A stretch of DNA of 64,000 nt from Herbidospora yilanensis (GTDB lineage Bacteria > Actinomycetota > Actinomycetes > Streptosporangiales > Streptosporangiaceae): contig NZ_BBXE01000026.1 in assembly GCF_001570565.1 (NCBI RefSeq), positions 62,001 through 126,000 on the forward strand, in the 5' to 3' direction. A model generated the notes under the pieces. It saw only the letters and a program-made list of their open reading frames with translations. It was not told the DNA's origin and did not search any database. The position numbers and the translations under genes are program-made. Shown here in pieces: positions 1 to 8,596 of the stretch. Position 1 is the first letter of the stretch. Each line of letters opens with the position of its first letter.

Positions 1-230
1 GGCGACCGGCGATGAGGTCAAAGAAGAGCCTGAAAGCCATCAGGGCGTGGATCGCCCCTAACGGCATGACAAAGACTTATTAGAAAGACAAGTCTGCCAG
101 ACGTCTCGAAGGGCTTGGCCACTTTTCAGATAGCTTGGATGGCACCGTACGAACTGGAATCAGGAAAACCGTTTGATGCGACTCATTCGTAAGAGAGTGA
201 CCTATCCATTACCTGGGTCGCTTATTGCTG
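1..230. other. Non-coding left edge
   Basis: I find no supportable gene here. The base composition is clearly more AT-rich than the rest of the window, in keeping with the neighbouring restriction-modification island. A weak inverted repeat (AGACTT at 73-78 and AAGTCT at 90-95) has no T-tract and is not convincing as a terminator. Confidence 0.5.
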
Positions 231-1043
231 TCAGTTATTGGCAGATCGTAATTTCGACGCTGCGGAACGTCTCCTGTGAACTGTCTCAGCGACACGAGCC
301 GCGGCCTCTCTAGCAGGTTCATGTTCCCAGATCCGAATTACCTGCCACCCGGCGTCTCGCAGAACGCTGTCGGTCTCTCGGTCTCGTGCTCGGTTTGAGG
401 AGATCTTCTGGGACCAGAACTCGGCGTTCTTGCGTGCGGGACGGTAGTGCTCTTCGCACCCATGCCAATAGCAACCGTCGAGGAAAACCGCGATCTTGTC
501 TCTGGTGAAGACCATGTCAGCGGTGCGCCGCACTCCTGGCAGCGGACGAACGCCTACCCGATATCTCAATCCAAGGGCGTGAACCGCTGAGCGCAGTGCT
601 CGTTCCGGACGAGTGTCCCGCCCGCGATTGGCACGCATGACCGACCGCACCGCGGGACTCGATGCCCATGACTCGGCCATCGATTCGACCACGCTGGCAG
701 GTGGCTTCGCGCTGAGGAGACCACGGCGTACCGCCAGGAGCCAACCCTGTGCGAGGTTTTCCGCTCGCGTCTCGTGCTCGACCTCGCCAACATAGCGTGC
801 TGGTGAGCGGCCACGATCAGACCATCGCAGATACGCGCGAATGCGTCGCGTTTTGGGCAAAAGCTTTAGATAGATGGACGCGCACGCCTGACGCCCATCT
901 CCAAGATCTACGAACCGAACCTGGCGACCACCGGCCGCCCGGTCCTGTTCCTCCGCGGCCTGAGCGCGTGTGCGCCCTTCGCGCCCCCTCCAAGCCCGAT
1001 CCGGGGGAGGTCGACGCTTCCAGCGTCCCTCAGCCGCGGTCAT
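231..1043 (-). CDS. vsr: Vsr-like very short patch repair endonuclease
   Basis: Vsr enzymes nick beside T:G mismatches that arise when 5-methylcytosine deaminates, so they accompany C5 methyltransferases. The C-terminal ~150 residues carry the family pattern: RANRGRDTRPE, then RTADMVF with the catalytic Asp, then AVFLDGCYWHGC and EEHY with the conserved His residues, then GWQVIRIWEHE. The predicted protein is about 270 residues, against about 156 in E. coli Vsr, because of an extra N-terminal region of ~120 residues of unknown role. I chose ATG 1043 because it overlaps the methyltransferase stop by 14 bases, which suggests translational coupling. An in-frame start exists further upstream but lies deep inside the methyltransferase. 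Function is inferred from motifs and context. Confidence 0.85.
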   Translation of the reverse strand: MTAAEGRWKRRPPPDRAWRGREGRTRAQAAEEQDRAAGGRQVRFVDLGDGRQACASIYLKLLPKTRRIRAYLRWSDRGRSPARYVGEVEHETRAENLAQGWLLAVRRGLLSAKPPASVVESMAESWASSPAVRSVMRANRGRDTRPERALRSAVHALGLRYRVGVRPLPGVRRTADMVFTRDKIAVFLDGCYWHGCEEHYRPARKNAEFWSQKISSNRARDRETDSVLRDAGWQVIRIWEHEPAREAAARVAETVHRRRSAASKLRSANN

Positions 1044-2322
1044 GGCCTTGCCGTGCCTCTTCCAGGACTCGCGCGACCGCGCTCGCGAAAACCTCACCGA
1101 GCACCACGGGAACCGCGTTGCCAAGCTGCCGCATCTTCTCTCCTCTGGGGCCTTCAAGGCGCCAGTCGTCAGGGAAGGTCATAACGCGAGCCGTCTCCCG
1201 CACGGTCATATAGCGGTGTGTTCCGTTGTCCAGCATGACTACCGACTCACCACCGGGAACACCGTGAACCCCCGCCTTGACCGTCTTGGCCGGCCGATCA
1301 AGCTCGTTAGGAGTGTGACCCGTGTAGATCCGAGCCCCGGGCCAACCGATGTGATCACTCACGCCGCCCAGGTGTCTCTCTTTCCGGTCCATATGTTCCG
1401 GGAGGATGGGCGGGAGCGGCTTCTCACATCCCTGGATCTCCGGGATTCCCGCCAGCGCGTCTCGCATCGTTCGCCATGGGCGCATCCCGTCGTCCTCGAT
1501 TGTCATCTCTTGAGGAAGCCGCGCCAACACACGATTCCTGACCTGGTCTGGGACGTCATGGCGTGCCCAATAGTCGCCGTCCCACATCGACCGTATGAGG
1601 GCCGCTTCGGAGAAGCGAGGCTTGACGAGGTTCTCGAACCGCCTTATGTCAACACCCAGATCCGCGCGAAAAGCCACGATGATGATCCGTTGCCTGATCT
1701 GCGGCACACCGTAGTCGGCGGCGTTGACCGGGACCATCAGGACCTCATATCGGCGGGACGGGTCGCCATTCGCCGCTCCCAGCCGAGACCGCAGCACGGC
1801 GTCATGTTCCAGCCAACTCGCGCCTTCGTCGCGTTCCTCGAACGGGAGGCACATCTCACGCAGAATGTAATCGAAGTAGGGCTTGAACGATGGACGCAAA
1901 AGGCCTCGAACGTTCTCGCAGATGACGGCCTTGGGGCGGGTCTCGCGAATGGCCCGAAACATCTGCGGGAACATGTTGCGCTCGTCCTCGTCGCCTTTGG
2001 CGACACCACCCAGACTGAAGGGCTGGCAAGGTGGCCCTCCCGCCAGGACGTCAACCTTGCCCTCCAGGTAGCCGAACTCCACCTTGCGGATATCGCCCTC
2101 GATCAACGGCCATGGTTGGCCCGGACCGGGAATCCATGGATCGGCGCCTTCCTCGACGCGCCGCGCGCCGTTGGCCACGAGAGTCTCACAGGCTCTTCTC
2201 GCGAACTCGTTGAACAGCAATGGCCTGAAGCCAGCGCGGTGGACGGCCATGGCCAGACCTCCTCCACCAGCGAAGAGCTCGACAGCGGATCGACCGATGA
2301 CTTCTTCTCGCTGATCAGGCAT
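1030..2322 (-). CDS. DNA (cytosine-5) methyltransferase
   Basis: This is the modification enzyme of the adjacent restriction system and transfers a methyl group from S-adenosylmethionine to cytosine C5. All main family motifs are present in order: motif I (ELFAGGGG, ~15-22), motif IV with the catalytic Cys (GGPPCQPFS, Cys ~99), motif VI (ENVRGL, ~136), motif VIII (QIRQRIIIVAF), motif IX (RETARVMTFPDDW) and motif X (QLGNAVPVVLGEVFA). The length of 430 residues is normal. It is transcribed divergently from two Eco29kI-type endonucleases and is coupled to the downstream Vsr gene. Its target is probably the Eco29kI-like site CCGCGG, an inference from the partner nucleases. Codon use is less GC-rich than in the window's other genes. 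Confidence 0.95.
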   Translation of the reverse strand: MPDQREEVIGRSAVELFAGGGGLAMAVHRAGFRPLLFNEFARRACETLVANGARRVEEGADPWIPGPGQPWPLIEGDIRKVEFGYLEGKVDVLAGGPPCQPFSLGGVAKGDEDERNMFPQMFRAIRETRPKAVICENVRGLLRPSFKPYFDYILREMCLPFEERDEGASWLEHDAVLRSRLGAANGDPSRRYEVLMVPVNAADYGVPQIRQRIIIVAFRADLGVDIRRFENLVKPRFSEAALIRSMWDGDYWARHDVPDQVRNRVLARLPQEMTIEDDGMRPWRTMRDALAGIPEIQGCEKPLPPILPEHMDRKERHLGGVSDHIGWPGARIYTGHTPNELDRPAKTVKAGVHGVPGGESVVMLDNGTHRYMTVRETARVMTFPDDWRLEGPRGEKMRQLGNAVPVVLGEVFASAVARVLEEARQGHDRG

Positions 2323-2334
2323 GCCGAAAGCATA

Positions 2335-2340
2335 CCGCGG
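2335..2340. promoter_or_regulatory. CCGCGG site in the M/R intergenic region
   Basis: CCGCGG is the recognition sequence of Eco29kI, the family prototype. One copy lies 13 bases upstream of the methyltransferase start, between the divergent methylation and restriction genes. If this system shares that specificity, methylation here could influence expression. The sequence is present; the regulatory role is speculative, and CCGCGG is common in such DNA. Confidence 0.25.
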
Positions 2341-2408
2341 AGTTGATGATCTTCAAGAGCTTTGGGAAAAGTGTTCGATATCGAGATGATCGACGCTACT
2401 CTCTCGCC

Positions 2409-3020
2409 GTGACAGCCTTCACCCCTCGCTTCTATGACCCGATGGACACCCGGAACATCACCTCGGTCATCTGTCGTGAGCTTGAGGCGCAGCCCCTGAC
2501 ACCCCTCCCCGAGCTACCTCGTTTCGAGGGGTCGGGTCTCTACGCGATCTACTACACGGGGACCATCGAGACTCTGTACGTGCCCCTCGTAGGACACGAC
2601 GTTCCTGTGTACGTGGGCCAGTCCCACTCTCACAACAGCGCGACGGGCGTCGCCGTGAGTGGCCGAACCCCACTTTTCTCGCGTGTCAGCGGGCACGGGA
2701 GGTCCATCGCCGGCGGCAACCTCACATTGACGGACTTCGCCGTACGACTCCTTCTCATGCCCGATGTCCACGCCGACCTCGGGGAGAACGGCCTGCGTGT
2801 CAACTATCAGCCGGTCTGGAACGCGATCCTTCGTGGCTTCGGGAGCAACGAGCAAGGCTCCTCGACGAGAAAGAGCGCGCGCACTAAATGGGACACGGTC
2901 CACGCCGGGCGGAGCAGATCGTACGGGAGCAGTCCACACGATCGTGACGCGTTGATCGAGCGCGCCCGAGCACACATAGCCGAACGGATCGCGTTGATCG
3001 GCGAGATCCCGTGGCGGTAG
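2409..3020 (+). CDS. Eco29kI-family GIY-YIG restriction endonuclease, first paralog
   Basis: This is a type II restriction nuclease of the GIY-YIG fold. The family's active-site pattern is complete: GLYAIYY, PVYVGQ, an Arg and a His four residues apart in SRVSGH, then a Glu and an Asn 12 residues apart ending in QPVWN. These correspond to the Tyr, Tyr, Arg, His, Glu and Asn of the Eco29kI active site, as I recall it. GTG 2409 gives about 203 residues and places the conserved YDPMDTRN segment near the N terminus, as in the second paralog. An upstream ATG at 2343 lies close to the methyltransferase promoter. Compared with its neighbour it lacks the GFGnndpG and HPGR..WA consensus details, so it is the more diverged copy. 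Confidence 0.8.
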   Translation: MTAFTPRFYDPMDTRNITSVICRELEAQPLTPLPELPRFEGSGLYAIYYTGTIETLYVPLVGHDVPVYVGQSHSHNSATGVAVSGRTPLFSRVSGHGRSIAGGNLTLTDFAVRLLLMPDVHADLGENGLRVNYQPVWNAILRGFGSNEQGSSTRKSARTKWDTVHAGRSRSYGSSPHDRDALIERARAHIAERIALIGEIPWR

Positions 3021-3089
3021 CGGATGTATCCACAGGCACAAGGCGAGGGCACGGGCGGACGTAGCCGGGGTTGAATCTATTCTCACCAG

Positions 3090-3833
3090 ATGTCGGTTAT
3101 GTGGCTTAGCCTCTCTCTCGTGGACGACCACATCGAGCCGTACGAGCCGTACAACCCCTTGGATGAGAGGAATCTGGCCCAGAGCGTCGCCGACGCCCTG
3201 GAACGTGAACCCATCCGGTCACTACCACCTGACCCATTCGCGGGACCCGGCCTTTACGCCCTTTATTTTGTGGGGAGCACCGGTCTCTACGCTCCACTGG
3301 GCGAATTGTGTCGCCGCGGGGCCAACGCGGACCTCGGTGTCGGGCCCGACGCCGTGCCGATCTATGTGGGGAAGGCCACGGCGTCGGGCAGTCGTCACGG
3401 CAATCTGCGGAATTCCAAGGACAAGACCCTCAGTGATCGTATTCGGAAACATACTCGCTCCATCGAGATGGCGACGTCGACACTAAAGATCACCGATTTT
3501 CGAGTGCGCTATCTTCGAGTGAAGGACATCTGGATCCCACTGGGGGAATTTGGGCTACTGCAGCGATACACCCCGATTTGGAATCGAGTGCTTGACGGTT
3601 TCGGGAACAACGACCCCGGACGAGGCCGCTACGAGCAGGCTCGATCTCCATGGGACACCCTTCATCCCGGCAGAAGGTGGGCGGAGAAGCTACCGGTCAA
3701 CCCTGAGCCGCGGGAGCGCTTAGAAGCGAAGGTACGCAAAGCGATGAATGCGATCGTGTCTCGTTTTCCCATACCCGAGGACGTACTAGCGGACGAGCCC
3801 TCGTATGACCTTACGGGTTCTGGCGAGATTTGA
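3090..3833 (+). CDS. Eco29kI-family GIY-YIG restriction endonuclease, second paralog
   Basis: This second type II nuclease of the same family lies 69 bases downstream of the first. It matches the Eco29kI family closely: GLYALYF, PIYVGKA, DRIRKH (Arg and His), WIPLGEFGLLQ to PIWN (Glu and Asn), then GFGNNDPG, SPWDTLHPGRRWAEKL. Length is 247 residues from ATG 3090, or 237 if GTG 3120 is the true start; neither has a clear Shine-Dalgarno sequence. All catalytic positions seem intact, so this is probably the main restriction enzyme paired with the C5 methyltransferase. Codon use contains many A/T third positions, unlike most of the window. Confidence 0.9.
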   Translation: MSVMWLSLSLVDDHIEPYEPYNPLDERNLAQSVADALEREPIRSLPPDPFAGPGLYALYFVGSTGLYAPLGELCRRGANADLGVGPDAVPIYVGKATASGSRHGNLRNSKDKTLSDRIRKHTRSIEMATSTLKITDFRVRYLRVKDIWIPLGEFGLLQRYTPIWNRVLDGFGNNDPGRGRYEQARSPWDTLHPGRRWAEKLPVNPEPRERLEAKVRKAMNAIVSRFPIPEDVLADEPSYDLTGSGEI

Positions 3834-4050
3834 TTGTCACATTCTCTGGCCCAGGTTGAGCTCAGCTCGCGCGATCAGGAGTGAGTCGCGCCAAAACCCG
3901 CCCTAGTTTATCTGAAGTGCACGATCTCTTCGAGAACGCCCTACCGGGACCAGGGCCTTAATGTGTGTACAAATCGCGTTCGCAAGTCGCTCCCATACAC
4001 TTCCCGGGAAAATAGGTCGCGGCTCGCGCCCAGGGATTCACTCAGCGGAC

Positions 4051-4080
4051 GGGTGCGCCCGGTCAAGGCCAGGCGCACCC
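4051..4080 (-). terminator. GC-rich hairpin downstream of the metalloprotease gene
   Basis: GGGTGCGCC (4051-4059) pairs with GGCGCACCC (4072-4080), giving a 9-bp stem just past the stop codon at 4088. There is no T-tract, as is usual for high-GC terminators. The rest of 3834-4087 shows no supportable gene. Confidence 0.5.
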
Positions 4081-4087
4081 CTCCTAA

Positions 4088-5284
4088 TCAGAGCCCATAC
4101 CTGCTCTTCAGGTGGCGCCAGAAGTCACGCAGCATCCACGCGTCGAACTCCGTGATCTGTGATGCGCTGCCGGCCTTCATCAGGAAGCCGCCCACGCCCG
4201 TCGGAGTCCAGTCGTAGAAGTCGTCCAGCCCGAAGGTGTGCCCTATCTCGTGCAGCAGGATGTGCATGTTCGAGGCGTTGATGTTGTTCATGAAGTACTC
4301 GGAGCCCATGCGCTGCCCCCAGTCGCCGCCCGCGCCGCCGCCCATGCCGGCGGTCAGCCACAGTGACATGTCGTAGTGCCGCGCGACGCCTCCCGGGCAG
4401 TTCGGGTACGTCCCGCCCTGGTTGAAGAACCGGCCGCACGGCGGCGCGCACTGCGGCGCGTTCTCGCGGATGTCGCCCACGTAGATGTCGACGGAGTTGT
4501 CGGTCCACTGGAGTTGCGCCCGGTCGCGGACGGCCCAGCCGACGACCCTCACCGGCACGTCGGCGTAGGGCCAGGCGTTGTGCCCGGCCATGACGTCCAT
4601 CCACTTCTTGAACTGCCGCTGCAACGCGGCGTGGATGGCGTCGCGCTGGGCGGCGGTCACCGAGGCCGGGGAGTCCCAGCGCACGCAGTAGTTCACGTAG
4701 CCCCGGTTGGCCATGACCTGGTCCCAGCCGTAGTTGCGGAACCCGTAGAGGTTCCCGTAGGTGCTCTCGACGTGCGACCAGACCTGGTTGAGCGGGTTGA
4801 CCAGATTCGCGGGCGGGTTCCAGCCCGTCGAAGAGGTCGGAGTGGGCGTCGGGGAGGGAGTCGGCGAAGGAGTCGGCGAAGGTGGGACGGAGCCGCCGCA
4901 GGTCACCCCGTTGACCGAGTACGAACTCGGCACCGTGTTGGTCCCGCTGTAGGTCCCGTTGAGCCCCACCGTGACACTCGCGCCCGTGGACAGGACGGGC
5001 GCGTATCCCGGTGCGGTCACGGTCACGTTCTGGCCCGACTGGGCCCACGTCCCGTTCCAGCCCTGACCGACCTGCTGGTTCCCCGGCCAGGTGAATCGCA
5101 GGACCCACGGGTCGAGCGGGTCGCCGAGGTTGTTGATCGTCACGTTGGCCCCGAAGGCGCCGCCGTTGTCCCACGTCTTGGCGTAGGTCACGGAGCAGGC
5201 GACGGCCGCCTGCGCGGGCTGGGCGGCGATCACGCCCAGCGCGGCCATGACCGAGAAGGTCACGGCCCAGATGGATGTTCGCAT
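4088..5284 (-). CDS. Secreted cellulose-binding metalloprotease (CBM2 plus metzincin-type domain)
   Basis: The predicted product is a 398-residue exported protein that would attach to cellulose and act as a zinc protease. ATG 5284 starts a signal peptide ending near AQPAQA (residue 26). A CBM2-like domain follows (~29-130, with flanking Cys residues and WNGTW). Then comes a Pro/Thr/Ser-rich linker (~133-151) and a C-terminal domain holding HEIGHTFGLDDFYD (His ~345), which fits HExxHxxGxxD, and a later Met in FLMKAG that may be the Met-turn. An exact CebR/CelR-type operator lies two bases upstream of the start codon and overlaps the ribosome binding site, so expression is probably induced by cellobiose. 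Its substrate is unknown. The metzincin assignment rests on motifs. Confidence 0.85.
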   Translation of the reverse strand: MRTSIWAVTFSVMAALGVIAAQPAQAAVACSVTYAKTWDNGGAFGANVTINNLGDPLDPWVLRFTWPGNQQVGQGWNGTWAQSGQNVTVTAPGYAPVLSTGASVTVGLNGTYSGTNTVPSSYSVNGVTCGGSVPPSPTPSPTPSPTPTPTSSTGWNPPANLVNPLNQVWSHVESTYGNLYGFRNYGWDQVMANRGYVNYCVRWDSPASVTAAQRDAIHAALQRQFKKWMDVMAGHNAWPYADVPVRVVGWAVRDRAQLQWTDNSVDIYVGDIRENAPQCAPPCGRFFNQGGTYPNCPGGVARHYDMSLWLTAGMGGGAGGDWGQRMGSEYFMNNINASNMHILLHEIGHTFGLDDFYDWTPTGVGGFLMKAGSASQITEFDAWMLRDFWRHLKSRYGL

Positions 5285-5286
5285 TG

Positions 5287-5300
5287 TGGGAGCGCTCCCA
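5287..5300. promoter_or_regulatory. CebR/CelR-type operator TGGGAGCGCTCCCA
   Basis: This 14-bp perfect palindrome is identical to the operator bound by the LacI-family cellobiose regulators CebR (Streptomyces) and CelR (Thermobifida). It ends two bases before the metalloprotease start, so a bound repressor would cover the Shine-Dalgarno region. No cebR gene is in the window. Confidence 0.8.
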
Positions 5301-5359
5301 TTCAAGGGATAGGTGGGAGCGGGTGCCGTCCGGAAGAGTGACGGCACCCGCCGATGGAC

Positions 5360-8300
5360 CTAGTTCGCGAACGCCCGGACCTCAAGGAGTCCGAGTGACG
5401 CCGTGCCCGTGCTGGTCAGCACCACTCTCAGGCGGGTGCTGTTCACGGGTGTGAAGGTGACCGCGTTGAACTGGTTCTTCGCCAGGCCGTAGGTGCCCGG
5501 CAGGTCGACGTAGGACGACCCGTTCCAGTACTGGAGCTTCCAGGCCGACGGCATGTCGATGCCCTGCTCGTCGTCGAAGAAGTACACCTCCGCGCGGCCG
5601 AGCGTCTGGGCGGAGGGCCAGGTCAGTTCCGCCCACTGCTGACCGGTCTCCGGCCAGGTTCCCCACCGCGGGTTCACGGTGTCGTTCGACGACGGCGGCT
5701 GGATGCCGTCGTTCAGCGCCGCCACCGACTCCCACGATGAGGTGTAGGAAGCCGACGGCGTCGCCGACAGGGCCAGGTTGGTGACGGGAGGCGGGGTGCC
5801 GCCCCGGTTGTAGGCGGCGATCTCCGTCAGGCCGGTCTTGGCGCTTCCCGCGTTGGTCACCTGGACGCGGATCCGCGCCGTGGACACCGGCGGGAAGGTC
5901 ACCACGTTGTAGTTCGCCCGCGGCGCGGCGGGGGTCTTCGTCTGCGAGGGCACCGCCGTCCACGTCGATCCGTTCAGGTACTGGATCGTGTAGACGGATG
6001 GCGCTCGGTAGGTCGCCGAGGCGGGGCGTGAGTCCTTGAACCACAACCGCACCTCGTTGACCGGCTGTGACGAGCCCAGGTTCAGCTCGTACCAGTCGGT
6101 CGTCGACCCCGTGCCACCCCAGAACGGCTCGTTGACCGGCAACCCGTCGACCGCGCCGGCCACGTTGCCGCCCGATGCCGTCGTGGAGGCGCTGCCGGAG
6201 GCGGGGATGAGCCCGGGGGCCACGTTGATCCCGGCCTTGGCCAGGATGTCGGTCATCCGCCCGCTCGTGAAGGACACCTGCGACGGCGTCTGGAGGCCCG
6301 GGTACGCCTGGTTGTAGGCGACCGTTCCCGACGTGGTCACGGCGCCGGTCGCCGGGTCCCACGTGAACGGCACCAGGGAGTTCACCGTGGCGACGCGGGT
6401 GCCGTTGATGAAGATCGAGTAGCCCTGCGGCACACCCGGGTAGCGGGTCACCCCGTCGTTGGGGTCGTCCCAGGTGATGGTCAGGTCGGCGTTGCGGTAG
6501 CGCAGGTTGTTGACGGTGAAGTGGGTCCAGCCGATGTTGATCGGCGAGAGTTCCACCTTCGCGTCGTTGCGCGGGCGCAGGCCGGCGACGTCCTCGATCA
6601 CCGTCCAGTTGCCGCTGCCGAGGATGTTGTGGTGGATCCACGAGCGGTACTGCACCGAGTTGCCGTTCCAGTCGGCCCAGAACTCGTTGGCGTCGGGCCA
6701 GGCGGTGTTGCCGCCGACGTACTGGGCCCAGGTGTTCCAGTACAGCAGCTTCTTGTAGTCGTTGGCCGTCATCCACGAGTTCGGGTAGTTGCGCAGGACC
6801 GACGAGTAGAGGCGGAACTGCACGGTCGAGTTGATGGTGGAGAAGTTGTTCGACCCGGGCTCGCCCTGGGCCGCGGCGGCGGCCTTGTCGACCTGGTTGG
6901 CGGTGTAGAAGGGGAAGATCGGGTACTGCGCGGGGTCGTCGTAGAGCCGTAGCGCCTGCCGGTAGGTCGCCGTGTTGGGGATCGCGCCGACCGCGAACGG
7001 ATAGTAGTTGTTGATCTCCTTCCACGGCACGTGCTCGTTCGTCGACTTCAGCCGGTGTTCGAAGAGCTGCCGTGACGGGTTCCAGAGCACGTTCACGATG
7101 GCGTTCTGGATGTCGGTCGCCAGCGTCTGCATCTCGGCGGCCTTGGCGGTGTTGCCGACGGCGGCGTAGGCCTGGGCGGCGGCCAGCGCGCCGCTGTACT
7201 GGTAGGCCGACTCGGCGCGGTCCATCCGGCCCGGCTTCCAGTGGAACGACACCGCGTCGGCGTCGTTGCCGGTGAGGGCGCCCCAGTCGTACTCGATGAG
7301 CTTGTTGTTGTCGGTGTCGTAGTAGCTGAGCTGGCCCTTCACGTCACGCTCGGCATACCTGGCGAGCGCGCCCGCGATGGCCGGCTGGCCGCCGTGGATC
7401 TGGTAGGCCCGCCACGCCGCCTCGGAGATGTACTGGGTGTAGCTGTTCGACCAGTTCTCCGGGTCGCCGGGGTTGTCCATGAACCGGCCGTTCCTGGACG
7501 TCTGGCCCGTCGACAACCAGTTGCCGTAGGCGTACATCGGAGTTCGCAGGTACTTCAGGTCGTCGATGTGCATCGGCTGGGTCAGCGCGATGGCGTTGTT
7601 GTAGCCGAGCACGCCCTCCATCGACACCGGGAACTGGAAGGTCTGGCCGGGGATGTCCGCGTCGAGGTTGTTGTAGCGCATCAACCACCAGCGGTAGTAG
7701 ACGTTCTTCTTGATCGCCGGTTCGGCCAGGTCGATGTAGGGCAGGTTCCGCGCCCACCACAGGTTGTAGGCCCGCACGTGCGTCGCGAACGCGGTCGCGT
7801 TCGTATAGCCGCGGTAGGCGTTGTACTCGGTCAGCGAGTCGGGGATCTCGCTGGTCACGAAACCCATCACGACCTTCGCGGTCACGGTCGCGCCCGGCGC
7901 CACGGTGACCGAGCGGTTCAGGCCGCCGCCGCTGACGGTGAAGTCGTCGCCGCTGAGCCTGGGGAACAGCGTGGTCAGGTTGTTGTACGCGTTCACCTGC
8001 CCCGTCAGTTCGCCGCCCGACCCGCTGCTGGCGTACGGCGAGGTGGCCCTGATCTGGAGCGTCGACGACGACGTGCCGTTGTTGACGATCGAGAGGTTCG
8101 CCACGGCGACGTTGTTGTCGGTGATGAACTTCTGCTGCGTCACCACGAGAGACCCGCTCGTGTGCACGCTGCGCCAGTACGAAGGCGCCTGGAACCGCTG
8201 GGAGACCTGCTCGGAGAAGGTCCCCGGGGTGATCGCGACCGTGAAGGCGGAGGACCCGCCGATCGCCTCCCAGTACGCCACCTGGCCGGAGAAGCCCAGC

Positions 8301-8596
8301 GTGCCGGGGTTGTGCGTCTTCATGTAGAGCGCCCGGCCCCGCGTCATCAGCCAGTTCCCGGCCGGGTCGCTGCCTGTTCTGCCGAGGAGGCGGTCCATCC
8401 AGAAGTCGGTGCCGGAGGATTCGGCGTCGTACACGGCCTGCATCATGTCGCCGGTCGTGTAGGGCGCCGGTGCGGCCGGGATGGTCCCGCCGCTGAACGT
8501 GGGGAAGCCGATCGTCTGCGCCGCGTCAGCGGCTGGACCTGCGACGATCAGCCCGGCTAAGAGGGCCAGCGCGGTTGAGGTCCGGAGGAGTTTCAC
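5360..8596 (-). CDS. Large secreted (alpha/alpha)6-type glycoside hydrolase with two F5/8C domains
   Basis: This is a 1,078-residue exported enzyme. GTG 8596 overlaps the GH43 stop by four bases (GTGA) and starts a clear signal peptide. The first ~780 residues resemble MGH1-like/trehalase-like (alpha/alpha)6 glycosidases, with many aromatic segments such as YYRWWLMRYNN, WNTWAQYVGG and DANEFWADWNG. I cannot place it in a numbered GH family or name its substrate. Two discoidin/F5/8C (CBM32-like) domains follow (~790-930 and ~935-1078). The last one starts TNLALSATPSASYTSSWE and closely resembles the C-terminal domain of the neighbouring GH43 protein, so both probably bind the same glycan. The arabinan-type context suggests an arabinose-containing polymer. 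Confidence 0.75.
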   Translation of the reverse strand: MKLLRTSTALALLAGLIVAGPAADAAQTIGFPTFSGGTIPAAPAPYTTGDMMQAVYDAESSGTDFWMDRLLGRTGSDPAGNWLMTRGRALYMKTHNPGTLGFSGQVAYWEAIGGSSAFTVAITPGTFSEQVSQRFQAPSYWRSVHTSGSLVVTQQKFITDNNVAVANLSIVNNGTSSSTLQIRATSPYASSGSGGELTGQVNAYNNLTTLFPRLSGDDFTVSGGGLNRSVTVAPGATVTAKVVMGFVTSEIPDSLTEYNAYRGYTNATAFATHVRAYNLWWARNLPYIDLAEPAIKKNVYYRWWLMRYNNLDADIPGQTFQFPVSMEGVLGYNNAIALTQPMHIDDLKYLRTPMYAYGNWLSTGQTSRNGRFMDNPGDPENWSNSYTQYISEAAWRAYQIHGGQPAIAGALARYAERDVKGQLSYYDTDNNKLIEYDWGALTGNDADAVSFHWKPGRMDRAESAYQYSGALAAAQAYAAVGNTAKAAEMQTLATDIQNAIVNVLWNPSRQLFEHRLKSTNEHVPWKEINNYYPFAVGAIPNTATYRQALRLYDDPAQYPIFPFYTANQVDKAAAAAQGEPGSNNFSTINSTVQFRLYSSVLRNYPNSWMTANDYKKLLYWNTWAQYVGGNTAWPDANEFWADWNGNSVQYRSWIHHNILGSGNWTVIEDVAGLRPRNDAKVELSPINIGWTHFTVNNLRYRNADLTITWDDPNDGVTRYPGVPQGYSIFINGTRVATVNSLVPFTWDPATGAVTTSGTVAYNQAYPGLQTPSQVSFTSGRMTDILAKAGINVAPGLIPASGSASTTASGGNVAGAVDGLPVNEPFWGGTGSTTDWYELNLGSSQPVNEVRLWFKDSRPASATYRAPSVYTIQYLNGSTWTAVPSQTKTPAAPRANYNVVTFPPVSTARIRVQVTNAGSAKTGLTEIAAYNRGGTPPPVTNLALSATPSASYTSSWESVAALNDGIQPPSSNDTVNPRWGTWPETGQQWAELTWPSAQTLGRAEVYFFDDEQGIDMPSAWKLQYWNGSSYVDLPGTYGLAKNQFNAVTFTPVNSTRLRVVLTSTGTASLGLLEVRAFAN

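Noticed and set aside
73-95. Inverted repeat AGACTT/AAGTCT at the left edge
   Set aside because: It has a six-base stem, an 11-base loop and no T-tract; expected by chance in AT-richer sequence.
970-2346. 458-codon plus-strand frame over the methyltransferase
   Set aside because: The opposite strand encodes every C5 methyltransferase motif; this frame has no recognisable domain.
3961-4217. Short plus-strand frames between the restriction genes and the metalloprotease
   Set aside because: No start signal, no recognisable domain, and they run into the metalloprotease coding region on the other strand.
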